Shown here piece by piece: positions 36,424 through 45,634 of a stretch of DNA of 64,000 nucleotides. Within the stretch, counting starts at the first letter, position 1, and each line of letters opens with the position of its first letter. This DNA comes from Rhodoferax sp. TH121 (GTDB taxonomy: Bacteria > Pseudomonadota > Gammaproteobacteria > Burkholderiales > Burkholderiaceae_C). Under the pieces are notes generated by a model. The model was not told the origin of the DNA. It ran no database searches and was given only the letters and a program-made list of their open reading frames with translations. A program made the position numbers and the translations under genes. The stretch lies in NCBI RefSeq assembly GCF_002251855.1, contig NZ_NOXW01000020.1, forward strand, positions 558,001 through 622,000, given 5' to 3'.

Positions 36424-38348
36424 CCATCCACATCCTCTCGCCTCAACTGACGCCACCGCCGCAGGCCTATCTGAGCTTCATCGACCGGATGCGTCGTGTC
36501 GCTTCATCGCACGGACTTGACTGGCACATCGAACTCGACAGCAACGGCGCCGCCACGTCTAACACGGACTGGGACTTACGCAAGTTGAACAAAAGCCATG
36601 ACCTCCACGTCCCTGGAAGTTGTGGCTTTGCGGTGTCGCGCGACCTGACCGCGATGGCGGCCTCAACTGGATGGCACCCCAGCCAATTGCCGGAAGGCGC
36701 GGTGCTCGGTGAAGACGTGCAGGACTTCATCAAAGCCCTAATCGTCGAGCACTGCAGCAGCGGCCGCTCGACCGGCGACACACAACAAATAGCCAGAGCT
36801 GCTCGTCGCCTCTTCTCTCTGGTTCGATGCCCGCCGTGGGAGCTTTCACGTGAAAACTTTGACGCCGTCTTGGGCCTTAAGGCCTGGTCCGACAAGCCGG
36901 CGCGCGACTTCTCAACGGTCGCGAGGTACATCGACGAGAACCTCATCTCCGTTCATTGCCCAGTCCGCCCGGAACTAAAAAGGAAGGAGTCGTCAGCGTT
37001 GCTCGGCTCGCTGCAGGAACGCCAGCACGCCGAGAAGCTACCGGACCTTTCCGCGCTACTTGAACTGACGCGAATCGTCTTCCAGGAGACGCCCCAGACC
37101 TACATGGACGCAGTTCGCTTCGGTGTCGTGAAACTGGCTCTGTTCACGGGACTGCGAATCGAGGAGGTGCTGACGATACCCGCCGACTGCTTGGTTTGGG
37201 ATGAACACCTCGACATAGTCACCGGCCGCCCGGCCGGAACGGTGGGCGGCGTCTCACGCTCCTTGCGACTGCACTATTACGCCGAGAAGCACATCGACGG
37301 CGCCCCAAATCTGCTTGTTGAGGCACACCAGCATGTGCCCGCGATGTTCGAAGATGTTGTGGTCTCAACGGTCACTGAGATGGTAGAGATTGTCGGCCCC
37401 GTCCGAGAGCTGCTGCGCCTGCAACAGCAGAACCCCAGCCGATTTCCTGACTCGGATTGCCGGATTTTTCGTACCTCCTCCGGGCGGCCAGTTTGGACCA
37501 GCGACCGCCTATTTCTGAGCCTGGGGCGGAGTACGGCAGGACGAACTTACCCGCTCCAGCTTCCCCTTCAAGAGGACACAGAAATCAAGCCGATGCTGTA
37601 CCCGGGAATGCTCATCGCGCTAGGACGTCATGCAGGCCGGTCGATGTTCAGTGTGTACGGACGGTCGCCTGAGTCGAAGTTGATGTCAATCAAGCCGCAC
37701 AGTCTTCGGCATCTCATGAACACAGAGATGTTCCGTAAGAATGTGCCTGACACCATCATTACGCACCAGTTCGGTCGACGGACCGTCGCTCAGAGCTACG
37801 AGTATGACCATCGCAACCTCGCAGAGAAGTTGAGCTTCGTCAAACTGCCGCCTGCAGCGTCCAAGGTCCTTCCCGCAGGAAGCGCCAAGGAATTGGTGGG
37901 CAAGATGGTCGTCAGTGGTATGGCGCTGCAAAGCCATTTGGGGCAATCGTTTAAGCGCATCCAGCACGAGAGCGGTGATGAAGCAGCCTTCATCTACTTG
38001 GCGGCCAACGCAGATGGCTTCCACGTCACGCCGTACGGTTTCTGCACCAACAGCTTCTCTGTCAATCCCTGCACTCGACACCTCAAGTGCTTCGACCAGT
38101 GCAAGCACTTTACGGCCAGCGGGGTCGCTGAGCACCGGGTGACTCTTGAAGACCTTCGCTCGAAGCTCGTGGCGATGCGGGACGCGGCTCGTTGCAAGCC
38201 GGCCACCACCGTGGGGCGCAAGAACCAGATTGCCCATGCCGAGCGGCTGATTGCTGGTGTGTCGGCTGCGCTTCACGCCCAACCGAACCAATCCGTCTTC
38301 GCAGACGGCATCGACCATTCCACCCTGAAAGAGGACATCTTCAAATGA
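36420..38348 (+). CDS. tyrosine recombinase C of the umuC-inserted element (TnpB-like)
   Basis: A 642-residue recombinase close in length to TnpB of Tn554 (about 630). Catalytic residues are visible: Arg in TGLRIEE (246), HSLRH (427-431), THQFGRR and the Tyr region QSYEYDH (460-462). The C-terminus has a cysteine cluster (C542, C551, C557, C561 in GFCTNSFSVNPCTRHLKCFDQCKHF), similar in spacing to that of recombinase B. The start and end overlap the neighbouring genes by ATGA, so the four products are probably made in fixed ratio. Confidence 0.85.
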   Translation: MTIHILSPQLTPPPQAYLSFIDRMRRVASSHGLDWHIELDSNGAATSNTDWDLRKLNKSHDLHVPGSCGFAVSRDLTAMAASTGWHPSQLPEGAVLGEDVQDFIKALIVEHCSSGRSTGDTQQIARAARRLFSLVRCPPWELSRENFDAVLGLKAWSDKPARDFSTVARYIDENLISVHCPVRPELKRKESSALLGSLQERQHAEKLPDLSALLELTRIVFQETPQTYMDAVRFGVVKLALFTGLRIEEVLTIPADCLVWDEHLDIVTGRPAGTVGGVSRSLRLHYYAEKHIDGAPNLLVEAHQHVPAMFEDVVVSTVTEMVEIVGPVRELLRLQQQNPSRFPDSDCRIFRTSSGRPVWTSDRLFLSLGRSTAGRTYPLQLPLQEDTEIKPMLYPGMLIALGRHAGRSMFSVYGRSPESKLMSIKPHSLRHLMNTEMFRKNVPDTIITHQFGRRTVAQSYEYDHRNLAEKLSFVKLPPAASKVLPAGSAKELVGKMVVSGMALQSHLGQSFKRIQHESGDEAAFIYLAANADGFHVTPYGFCTNSFSVNPCTRHLKCFDQCKHFTASGVAEHRVTLEDLRSKLVAMRDAARCKPATTVGRKNQIAHAERLIAGVSAALHAQPNQSVFADGIDHSTLKEDIFK

Positions 38349-38827
38349 GGCTGCTCTTAGACCCCAAGAACGAGGAGCTGGCCGACATCCTCAACACGCT
38401 ACTCACCGACAACATCGACATCACGGCGCGGGAGGTGGCACGGCGCCACAGCACGTTGAAGAACCCTTCAGCGTTCACGCGCAATGAGGCTAGAAGCGCG
38501 CTCATCGCTGCGGCCCAGGCACAGCAGCAAGGAGTACGCAAAATCGTCGCAGGAGGTGGGGGCGCCGGCAGTCTGCAAGACCAGGCCGCAGGCTACCGGC
38601 AGGACATCAAGCGGCTGGAAGCCCAGCTCACGCATATGGTGGCAGCCCACGCCGGCCTCATCCGCGCGGTTCAAATGGCCGGAGGCGGGCCTGCACTTGA
38701 GCGGTTCTGGCGAGACTACAAGGCGGTGGGCGACGCGGTACACAGCCTTTCAGCAGCCAACGCCGAGCGTCCAGTAACGCATCTGCCCTTGCGCGTCGTC
38801 AAGATGTCAGACGGAACGGCAGATTGA
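38345..38827 (+). CDS. small TnpC-like (DUF6262-like) accessory protein
   Basis: A 160-residue protein with an N-terminal helical region (ITAREVARRHSTLKNPSAFTRNEAR) and a central coiled coil (LQDQAAGYRQDIKRLEAQLTHMVAAH, about residues 77-102). Small coiled-coil proteins of this kind follow the large recombinases in Tn554 (TnpC) and related elements and affect integration efficiency or orientation. Its ATG overlaps the recombinase C stop. A perfect GGTCGG-AG-CCGACC hairpin (38831-38844) follows the stop and could end the operon transcript. Confidence 0.72.
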   Translation: MRLLLDPKNEELADILNTLLTDNIDITAREVARRHSTLKNPSAFTRNEARSALIAAAQAQQQGVRKIVAGGGGAGSLQDQAAGYRQDIKRLEAQLTHMVAAHAGLIRAVQMAGGGPALERFWRDYKAVGDAVHSLSAANAERPVTHLPLRVVKMSDGTAD

Positions 38828-39354
38828 CAGGTCGGAGCCGACCTGCCTGGGTTGAGTTTTTGCAGCAAATCCACAATGCGTTCGCACAACAAAACCTCCA
38901 CTGATTCGCGTCGCCAATCCACCACCTAATCGCGCAGTGGCAACAGCAATGAGCGCTGATGTAGCCGAAGAAAGCTAGCGCCAGCGCAACTGTGTTGGTG
39001 TTCCTATCGGCCAAGTGCAGTCCTTGACCTATTTTTCCCCAAGAAGTGCATCAGGCTGATCTCCGACACTCGAACCTAACGCCTGAAAGTTCGCGTGTTG
39101 CGCAACTGGTCATTGGCCGAGCAGGGTCTCAAGCGACCGCTTTGTTGCTCAGACCGGTCACTCTATTGATGCGAGCCGGGCAAGGTAGCAGGAGCAACTG
39201 ATCACACCAAGGATGAATTGGTTCTCCCGACCCGCTGCGGTCGGTGTTGATGTAGGCAACGATCCCAGAAAACCGTCCGAGAAACCGGGGGAATCCCACC
39301 CCGGATACTTGGCGGCACGGCTTATCGGAACCATTGCGAAGAGCATCCGCAGTT
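38828..39354. other. non-coding stretch with a 61-bp block repeated inverted near the element's right end
   Basis: No credible gene is seen. The block at 38846-38906, read on the minus strand, matches 46040-46100 at roughly four of five positions (GTGGAGG, TTGTTGTGCGAACGC and TTTGCT are shared). The rest holds no recognisable feature apart from the ISL3 target duplication at its end. Confidence 0.6.
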
Positions 39355-40823
39355 GGCTCTATGCCGTTTTGTGTGGAACGCCCCTGCCTCATTTCGCTGA
39401 TGCCGGGTTGAAGGGGTGATCAGGCAGATGGGCCAGCTTGGACATGCGAAGGTATGCGACGGCGATGAAGTTGCCTGCCGTTCGGAAGCCTCGTGCGGCG
39501 CGTTTGGCCTGCTGCAACAGGCCGTTCATGGCTTCGACGAAGGCATTGGATCGGTTGTCCAGCATGCCGCTGATCACGCCAGCGAAGTGGGTCTTCAAGG
39601 TCTTGGCCAGTTTCTTGAAGGGCTCCAGCCGCGAGCGTGTGGCCCAGCTCAACCAGGCGCTCAGATCTGCCTGAGCCTGCCTGGGGTCGTTGTGCTTGAG
39701 CGCTGCGCCATAGACCTCGCGCAGGGCCATCTTCAGGCGCCACGCCCGCGCAGATTTCAGCGTGGAGTGCTGCAGCCAGTGCATGGCGCTGATCTGTTGG
39801 CCGCTCCAGGCAGGTGGGTTCTTGCGCATGCCCCACATCAGGCCCTTGAGCACTTTGCGGTCCGTGCCGCCCAAGGCCGCGTGCACGGCATGGGGCTGAT
39901 CGCGCCATTCGGTTCGTCGCACTTCGTCCATGGCCTCGATGGCCATCTTGACGACATGGAAGCGGTCGTAGCTGATGGCAGCTGCCGGCAGCGCCAAGCC
40001 CACCCCCTTGGTGTAGGCAGCACTCATGTCCTGACAGACGTGATGCACGACAGCCGGATCGCCGCCATGGGCCTTGAGGTCTTGGGCAAAGTCCAACACG
40101 GAGTGGTGGCTGCGCCCTTCGGTGGCAAACAGCAGGCGCTTGGCAGCCAGATCGTGCACGACAGTGATGTAGTGCTGCCCACGCCGCAGGCTTGTCTCGT
40201 CGATGCCCACGGTACGTACCTCGCTCATGTCGTCGATTGCGCGGGCCTGTTGAACATAGTACTCAATGCGCCGCCACAGGGGCTTGTCGGCACAACGCAG
40301 CAGTGCAGCGGCTTGCCGCACCGGCAGCTCACGGCACAGCGACAACGCCAAGGCTTCAAACAGCGCCGTAAAGCCAGAGCCTTCGCGAGCCCAGGGCACA
40401 CCCACCTGCGTGGTCTTGCCGCAGCCAGTGCAGGCCACCCGCGGCACATCGGCGTGCAGCCAGGCTTCGAACTGGAAAAAATCAAGGTGTCGCCACGAGC
40501 GGCGAAGGCGGTCATGGATGCCTTGCGCCGGGGTGTTGCAGTGCGGGCAACTGAGCAACTTGGCGTTGCAGCGCACCTCAAAGTCGATGCGCCGCTTGGC
40601 TGTGTCCAGATCCACCTTGGCCACCTCCCACGGCGCAACCAAACCCAACGCGCTGGTAAACAGCGTTTCAACTCCAACGCTCACGAGACAGCCTCCAGTT
40701 CATGCACTACAAGGCCGCATGGGCATGTGGACAAGCCGCTCTGCGACTTGCCCACATGCCCACACGGCGCTACGACCACCACCGATTGTCGCCGTTGGTT
40801 TCCACACGAAACGACGAGGGGCC
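39355..40823. mobile_element. ISL3-family insertion sequence, intact, 1469 bp
   Basis: The ends are imperfect 24-bp inverted repeats beginning GGC and ending CGTTTYGTGTGGAA (18 of 24 match). A perfect 8-bp duplication CCGCAGTT flanks it (39347-39354 and 40824-40831). Eight bases is the ISL3 norm. One full-length transposase gene is inside. The perfect duplication suggests recent insertion. Confidence 0.93.
39389..40684 (-). CDS. ISL3-family transposase
   Basis: A 431-residue transposase with the N-terminal zinc-binding region (CPHCNTPAQGIHDRLRRSWRHLD, CTGCGK), the catalytic acid blocks VGIDETSLRRG, VCQDMSAAY and NAFVEAMNGLLQQAKRAARGF, and the family C-terminus. The frame is complete and lies fully between the inverted repeats, so the element should be able to move. 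Confidence 0.93.
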   Translation of the reverse strand: MSVGVETLFTSALGLVAPWEVAKVDLDTAKRRIDFEVRCNAKLLSCPHCNTPAQGIHDRLRRSWRHLDFFQFEAWLHADVPRVACTGCGKTTQVGVPWAREGSGFTALFEALALSLCRELPVRQAAALLRCADKPLWRRIEYYVQQARAIDDMSEVRTVGIDETSLRRGQHYITVVHDLAAKRLLFATEGRSHHSVLDFAQDLKAHGGDPAVVHHVCQDMSAAYTKGVGLALPAAAISYDRFHVVKMAIEAMDEVRRTEWRDQPHAVHAALGGTDRKVLKGLMWGMRKNPPAWSGQQISAMHWLQHSTLKSARAWRLKMALREVYGAALKHNDPRQAQADLSAWLSWATRSRLEPFKKLAKTLKTHFAGVISGMLDNRSNAFVEAMNGLLQQAKRAARGFRTAGNFIAVAYLRMSKLAHLPDHPFNPASAK

Positions 40824-40927
40824 CCGCAGTTGGCCCGCGGGTCCGAAACACGTAGCCAAGGTCTTCTCAAAGAATTAGATCGGCCAGAACCATAGAACGT
40901 CCAAAAGCATTCTCTGGTGTGGTGACC

Positions 40928-41941
40928 TCATGGCTGCACCGAGCAGTGCGAAGCTGCCACATGAGCCGCTCGGTGCGATGCCTCGTAGTGTGCAAGCGGC
41001 TCATTACCATTTAACGCAACGAGCAAATTTTCAGCAGCCTGCAACTCGATGGCTCGACGAACCTTCTTCACCGCCGAACCAATGTGGGGTGTGAAAACCG
41101 TGGAGGGGTGTTGCAAGAGTTCCGGATGAATCTGGCGTGGACGGTCTGCCAGCAGCCAGTCTTCCATCTCGTACACATCGGCGGCGTAGGCACCCAGGCG
41201 CTCGTCCTTGAGCGCCCGTGCCACGGCAGCCTCGTCCACAACCGAGCCTCGCCCAATGTTGACCAGGATCTGCCCCCGCCGAACACCTTCAAGCATGGTG
41301 TCATTGACGAGGTGACGCGTTACGTCCAGCAGCGGAACGGCCAGAATGACATAGTCGGATTGCGACAGGGCCTCACCCAGGCTCACCATGGTCAGGCGTT
41401 CGTCATCACCATGCGGGTCCACGCCCAGCAGTTGAGCGCAACCAAATCCGCAGAGGCGGTCAACGATGGCCCGTCCCACGGCGCCCAGGCCAACGACCGA
41501 CACGACCGAGCCGTGCAGACCTATTCCATACAGCTGAGGACGCCAGCCGGCGTAGCCCCTGCGAACACGGGTGTCGCCAGCGAGCACGTGACGCGCAGCG
41601 GCAATGGCCAGACCGATGGCCAGCTCTGCCGTGGGCTCTGTCAGAAGGTCTGGCACAAAGCTCACGCTGACCCCCGCTTTTTCACAGGCCATCAGGTCAA
41701 AATTGTCATACCCTTTCAATGCGCAAGCGATGGTCTTGAGCCGTGGAGCGTTCAACAAAGTTCGCATGTCTACCCGGTCAGGCATGAACGCCATCATGGC
41801 GTCGGCGTCCTTCAGGTGGAGGTAAAGCTCTTCCTCGCTCCAAGGCTCAGGCCCTTGATTCATCACTACATCACCGGCGGATCGAAGACGCGCCAGAACT
41901 GCTTCATGGATGGGCTGCGTCACCACAATTTTCGGCATCAT
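40928..41941 (-). CDS. ptxD: phosphite dehydrogenase (NAD-dependent)
   Basis: PtxD oxidises phosphite to phosphate with reduction of NAD. The 337 residues match the family length (336 in the Pseudomonas stutzeri enzyme). Segments diagnostic for PtxD among 2-hydroxyacid dehydrogenases are MMAFMPDRVD, CALKGYDNFD, FVPDLLTEPTAELAIGLA, YAADVYEMEDW and LFTPHIGSAV-like FTPHIGSAV. The nucleotide motif is VGLGAVG; catalytic Arg (GRGSVVDE), Glu (EMEDW) and His (TPHIG) are present. It is last of the ptxABCD run. Two adjacent ATGs (41941 and 41938) follow AGGAAGGT. Confidence 0.95.
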   Translation of the reverse strand: MMPKIVVTQPIHEAVLARLRSAGDVVMNQGPEPWSEEELYLHLKDADAMMAFMPDRVDMRTLLNAPRLKTIACALKGYDNFDLMACEKAGVSVSFVPDLLTEPTAELAIGLAIAAARHVLAGDTRVRRGYAGWRPQLYGIGLHGSVVSVVGLGAVGRAIVDRLCGFGCAQLLGVDPHGDDERLTMVSLGEALSQSDYVILAVPLLDVTRHLVNDTMLEGVRRGQILVNIGRGSVVDEAAVARALKDERLGAYAADVYEMEDWLLADRPRQIHPELLQHPSTVFTPHIGSAVKKVRRAIELQAAENLLVALNGNEPLAHYEASHRAAHVAASHCSVQP

Positions 41942-41958
41942 TACCTTCCTCTCTCTTT

Positions 41959-42759
41959 CTATTTCAGATGTTTGCGAAGCGCCGACCCAATGCCGTCGAC
42001 CACGAGCACGCATATGAGGATGGACAGCAAAATGGCGGAGACTTCGTCGTACTTGATCAGGCGCAGAGCCGCCATGAGTTCAAAGCCAATGCCGCCCGCA
42101 CCCACGATGCCCATCACTGCCGATGCGCGAAAGTGATATTCCCATCGGTAGATGGTGATGTCCGCCAACTGGGGCAAAACCTGCGGTAACACAGCATGGG
42201 TGATGACCTGAAACCGGCTTGCGCCCGCGGCCTTAGCGGCCTCCAGAGGTTTCGGGTCCACGTGCTCTATGGCTTCGGCGTAGAACTTGGCCACCATGCC
42301 CGTGGAATGCAGGGCCAACGCCAGCACACCAGGCAATGCCCCAAAGCCCACGGCCGCGACGAACAGAATGCCCAGGATGATTTCAGGCACAGACCGAAAT
42401 GCAGCCAAGATGGTTCTGACGATTCGCCCAACCACCGCATTCGGCGCGGTGTTGGGCGCCGCCACCAGGGCCAGCGGCAACGACGCCAGAACGGTCAGCG
42501 CCGTGCCTGCGATCGACATGGCCAAGGTGTCGCGCAGTGGAATGACCCATTGCTCCCAGCGAGCGAAGTTGGGCGGCACCATCTCAGAGGCCAACTGCTG
42601 AATGGCAGGAGCCCCTTCGATGAAACGCTGCGCGTCAAAGAAACCGGTGACATGCAAAGCCACCACACAGACGAACAGAACGACACAGGCGGCGCCCAGC
42701 CGTCTGAGTCGCCGCTGTCCGTCAATGGCAATGATGGATTCCAAGGCTACCGATGTCAT
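41959..42759 (-). CDS. ptxC: phosphite/phosphonate ABC transporter permease
   Basis: A 266-residue inner-membrane permease of the PhnE family with about six membrane segments (LRRLGAACVVLFVCVVALHV; GILFVAAVGFGALPGVLALAL). The cytoplasmic EAA-like loop is EAAKAAGASRFQVITHAVLPQVLPQLAD, which contacts the ATPase PtxA. It overlaps the ptxB stop by four bases (ATGA) and is followed by ptxD 17 bases later. Confidence 0.9.
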   Translation of the reverse strand: MTSVALESIIAIDGQRRLRRLGAACVVLFVCVVALHVTGFFDAQRFIEGAPAIQQLASEMVPPNFARWEQWVIPLRDTLAMSIAGTALTVLASLPLALVAAPNTAPNAVVGRIVRTILAAFRSVPEIILGILFVAAVGFGALPGVLALALHSTGMVAKFYAEAIEHVDPKPLEAAKAAGASRFQVITHAVLPQVLPQLADITIYRWEYHFRASAVMGIVGAGGIGFELMAALRLIKYDEVSAILLSILICVLVVDGIGSALRKHLK

Positions 42760-43631
42760 TTCATGCGTCCCAGATCAAGCTTGAGAATCTGTGCTGTGTC
42801 GCGAAGAATGTCGTAGGCCTTGTCATCGGTAGCGGCAAAGGCCTCGATACGGAATGATTTGAGAATCTCGGCGTCCTTCATCTGAAGAAAGGCGGCTCGG
42901 ATGGCTTCCTTGAGCTCCGGCGTGAGATTACCTTGCATCGCAATGGGATAGTTCGGAATGGGTGCCGACAGTTCAAGTTGCACAATCTTGTTGGCATCCA
43001 CCATGCCCTTTGCGATGAGGTTGTCCAGAATGGGTTTTGACAGAGCGCCGGCGGGAACCTGCCCTGCCTGAACAGCTCGGGCCACGGCATCGTGCGTGCC
43101 CAGGTGAACGGGGCGGTAGTCAGTCTCGCCGTTCAGTTGGTGGTTTTTAAGCAAGTGCGCGCGCGGTGCAAGGTGACTGGACGTCGAAGCCTGATCGCCA
43201 AAGCCAAACGGCTTTCCTCGAACGTCAGCCAGCGTCTTCACCGGGCCGCCCGCCGTGGCAATGAGAACCGACTGGTAGGTCGGAGAGCCGCGCTCCACGC
43301 CAACGGCAAAAGGCTCAATGTTGGGCGCCTTGGACTTGGCCAGCACGTAAGAGAACGGTCCAAAGTAGGCCACCTCGATGCGGCCAAAGCGCATGGCTTC
43401 AATCATCGACGAGTAGTCCGTAGTCACCGTAATCTCTATTTCCTTCTTCAGGGTCTGTTCCAGGTACCGCTTCAGAGGCTGTGCGTTCTGAATGATGGTG
43501 GCGGCGTTTTCGTCCGGCAACAGTGCAACGCGAAGCTTGGAAGGATTTTTGCCCTCGGCATGGGCGCCAAGTGGCAACAGGGCGGCCAAAGTGGCGGCAG
43601 CGATAAATTGGAAACGGCGGCGATTCAGCAC
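42756..43631 (-). CDS. ptxB: periplasmic phosphite-binding protein
   Basis: A 291-residue solute-binding protein with a signal peptide (ends GAHAEG) and the PhnD/PtxB fold. LRVALLPDENAATIIQNAQPLKRYLEQTL, AYFGPFSYVLA and FGFGDQASTSSHLAPRAHLL form the ligand pocket; the DxxSTSS and YFGPFSY signatures are seen in the phosphite/hypophosphite branch. It captures phosphite for the PtxAC transporter. It overlaps ptxA by seven bases. Confidence 0.92.
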   Translation of the reverse strand: MLNRRRFQFIAAATLAALLPLGAHAEGKNPSKLRVALLPDENAATIIQNAQPLKRYLEQTLKKEIEITVTTDYSSMIEAMRFGRIEVAYFGPFSYVLAKSKAPNIEPFAVGVERGSPTYQSVLIATAGGPVKTLADVRGKPFGFGDQASTSSHLAPRAHLLKNHQLNGETDYRPVHLGTHDAVARAVQAGQVPAGALSKPILDNLIAKGMVDANKIVQLELSAPIPNYPIAMQGNLTPELKEAIRAAFLQMKDAEILKSFRIEAFAATDDKAYDILRDTAQILKLDLGRMK

Positions 43632-44473
43632 GGTAAAAACTCCTTGGATTGAGAGGGGGAATCAAATTGACTGCCCATGTTGGCAGGTGAGGAAGAACGG
43701 GACGGTTCGACAGGTGACGACTTCGCGTACAGGGCAGACTGGGCTTCTTCCGTCAACTGCGCTGCTGTCCCGTCGAACACCACCTGGCCCTGGCGAAGGC
43801 CCACAATGCGGTCGGCGAACATGCGCGCGAGGTTGACTTGATGCAGACTCACGATGGCCGTGAGTCGGTCTTTCTTGCAGATGTCGTGAAGCAGGGTCAA
43901 CACACTCTGCGCGGTCGCCGGGTCGAGGCTGGCCACCGGCTCATCGGCCAGCAGCAGGCGGGGCTTCTGCACCAAGGCACGCGCAATGCCAATGCGTTGT
44001 TGTTGCCCACCAGACAAGGTGTCTGCCCGTGCTAGGGCTTTCTCAAGCAGGCCTACGCGGTCAATGGCCGCCAGCGCCTCCAGCTTGTCAGCCTTGCTCC
44101 AAGGCCACAACGACGCCAGAGATCCGCGGGTGGCGAGCTTGCCCATCAACACATTGGCCAGCACGCTTTGCCGCCCGATCAGGTGGTGCTGCTGGAACAC
44201 CATGCCGCAGTGGCGCCGATGCTCAAGAAGGTTGCGTTTTGAGACGGTGCCGCCCGGCAGATCGGCCACCGACACCTCTCCGTCTGTGGGGCTAACCAAG
44301 CCATTGATGCTGCGCAGCAGCGTTGACTTTCCCGCGCCCGACGCGCCCAGCAGCACAAGGAACCCGCCATGCTGTACCTCCAGCGAGGTGGGCGCAAGCG
44401 CTGTGTGACCATCGGCATAGGTCACCGTGATACCCCGCAAGCTCAGATGGCTCTCGCGAATTGCAGTTTTCAT
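43625..44473 (-). CDS. ptxA: phosphite ABC transporter ATP-binding protein
   Basis: A 282-residue ABC ATPase with Walker A GASGAGKST, signature LSGGQQQR, Walker B LLLADEP and the His switch region (IVSLHQVNLA). It is first gene of ptxABCD, adjacent to the shared regulatory gap with ptxE. Its length and the context place it in the PhnC/PtxA subfamily. Confidence 0.92.
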   Translation of the reverse strand: MKTAIRESHLSLRGITVTYADGHTALAPTSLEVQHGGFLVLLGASGAGKSTLLRSINGLVSPTDGEVSVADLPGGTVSKRNLLEHRRHCGMVFQQHHLIGRQSVLANVLMGKLATRGSLASLWPWSKADKLEALAAIDRVGLLEKALARADTLSGGQQQRIGIARALVQKPRLLLADEPVASLDPATAQSVLTLLHDICKKDRLTAIVSLHQVNLARMFADRIVGLRQGQVVFDGTAAQLTEEAQSALYAKSSPVEPSRSSSPANMGSQFDSPSQSKEFLPC

Positions 44474-44662
44474 AGCTCGGTTTCATTTGTTGTGGTGCGC
44501 TAGACGCACACCAGGACTCAAGTGGTCAGAGGTATCTCTCGGGAAAGAGGAGGTTCTGGAAGAAACAGCTTCAGTGGAAGCACAGCTCAAGTCTGGGTGA
44601 CCAAGGTGTCATGAATATGAAACTTTCATCCCTAAAAATGAGGGCACCCATAGATCACATCA
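44474..44662. promoter_or_regulatory. ptxA-ptxE divergent regulatory region
   Basis: This 189-base gap should hold both promoters and the PtxE operator. A perfect 13-base palindrome ATGAAA-C-TTTCAT lies at 44617-44629, 34 bases before the ptxE ATG, and contains a T-N11-A type LysR half-site pattern. A second inverted repeat, GTGCG-CTAGA-CGCAC (44496-44510), lies close to ptxA. Confidence 0.5.
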
Positions 44663-45550
44663 ATGTCTGGACTCAGCCTCCTCGCAGCCTTGAAGGCCTT
44701 TGACGCAACGGCCCGAGCCGGCAGCATGACCGCTGCCGCGAGAGTGCTCGCTATTCAACAACCGACTGTTTCTTCACACATACAGCGCCTGGAGGTCGAC
44801 TTCGGCGTGGAGCTTTTTCATCGGCGCGGGCGGCGGCTTGAACTCACGTCCTTTGGACGCACTCTGTTGAACTACACCCGGCGTACCTTCAGTGGCGAGG
44901 AAGATGCGCACGCACTGCTCGCTGCTGCGAAAAATCAATACGTAGGGCGACTGGTCATCCATGCCATCGGGCCGCACAACGTGCTGCCCGTGTTGAAGCT
45001 GTTCATGAAACAGTTCCCCCAGGTCAACGTGGCTGTTGGCGTAGGCGACTCGCGAACCATCACCGAAAAGATTCTTGACTACCAGGGAGACGTGGGCATG
45101 GTGCTCAATCACGTCGCTCACCCAGATCTATTTGGCGCGGCTTACCGTACCCAGCGATTGGTGATATTCGGCAACACCCAACACTCACTCGCGCAACGGG
45201 CCACTCTCAAACTGCGTGATCTGCAGGGTCAGAGGTTCGTCATCCGAGAGGAAGGATCGACGACCAGACGCGTGTTTGAACAAGAACTAAAGGAGCGAGG
45301 CGTCGAGGTGCAGGTGGCTCTGGAGATGGGCAGCCGCGAGTCCGTTCGAGAGGCGGTGGCGGAGGGGCTGGGCCTAGGCGTCGTGGCGGAAACAGCCTAC
45401 AGGCCAGATCCTCGCCTTGTTAAGTTAACTATTTCAGACACCAGCATGGTGACACAGGTGCACTTCATCTGTAGAAAGGAGCGGCATCAAGCTCCTCTGA
45501 TCTCGACCTTCCTGGGTTTGGCGCATAGCGTAAGTCAGAAAATTGCCTAG
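44663..45550 (+). CDS. ptxE: LysR-family regulator of phosphite oxidation
   Basis: A 295-residue LysR-type regulator: N-terminal winged HTH (SLLAALKAFDATARAGSMTAAARVLAIQQPTVSSHIQRLE) and a C-terminal periplasmic-binding-like effector domain. It is divergent from ptxABCD. In Pseudomonas stutzeri, ptxE encodes a LysR protein at the end of the same operon, so the orientation here is different, but the linkage and family match. It probably activates ptxABCD when phosphite is present or phosphate is short. Confidence 0.85.
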   Translation: MSGLSLLAALKAFDATARAGSMTAAARVLAIQQPTVSSHIQRLEVDFGVELFHRRGRRLELTSFGRTLLNYTRRTFSGEEDAHALLAAAKNQYVGRLVIHAIGPHNVLPVLKLFMKQFPQVNVAVGVGDSRTITEKILDYQGDVGMVLNHVAHPDLFGAAYRTQRLVIFGNTQHSLAQRATLKLRDLQGQRFVIREEGSTTRRVFEQELKERGVEVQVALEMGSRESVREAVAEGLGLGVVAETAYRPDPRLVKLTISDTSMVTQVHFICRKERHQAPLISTFLGLAHSVSQKIA

Positions 45551-45634
45551 GTATGGAACTTGGATTCCATGCAGCCGTGGGGCATGGGACCGAGGGGCAA
45601 CTGTTCGCCTGTAGGCCGACTTAAGTTAAGGGTT

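Noticed and set aside
39416..40855. 479-codon plus-strand frame over the ISL3 transposase
   Set aside because: It is antisense to a conserved transposase and runs across the IS end, so it cannot be a conserved gene.
41084..42136. 350-codon plus-strand frame over ptxD and ptxC
   Set aside because: Antisense shadow of two clearly identified genes.
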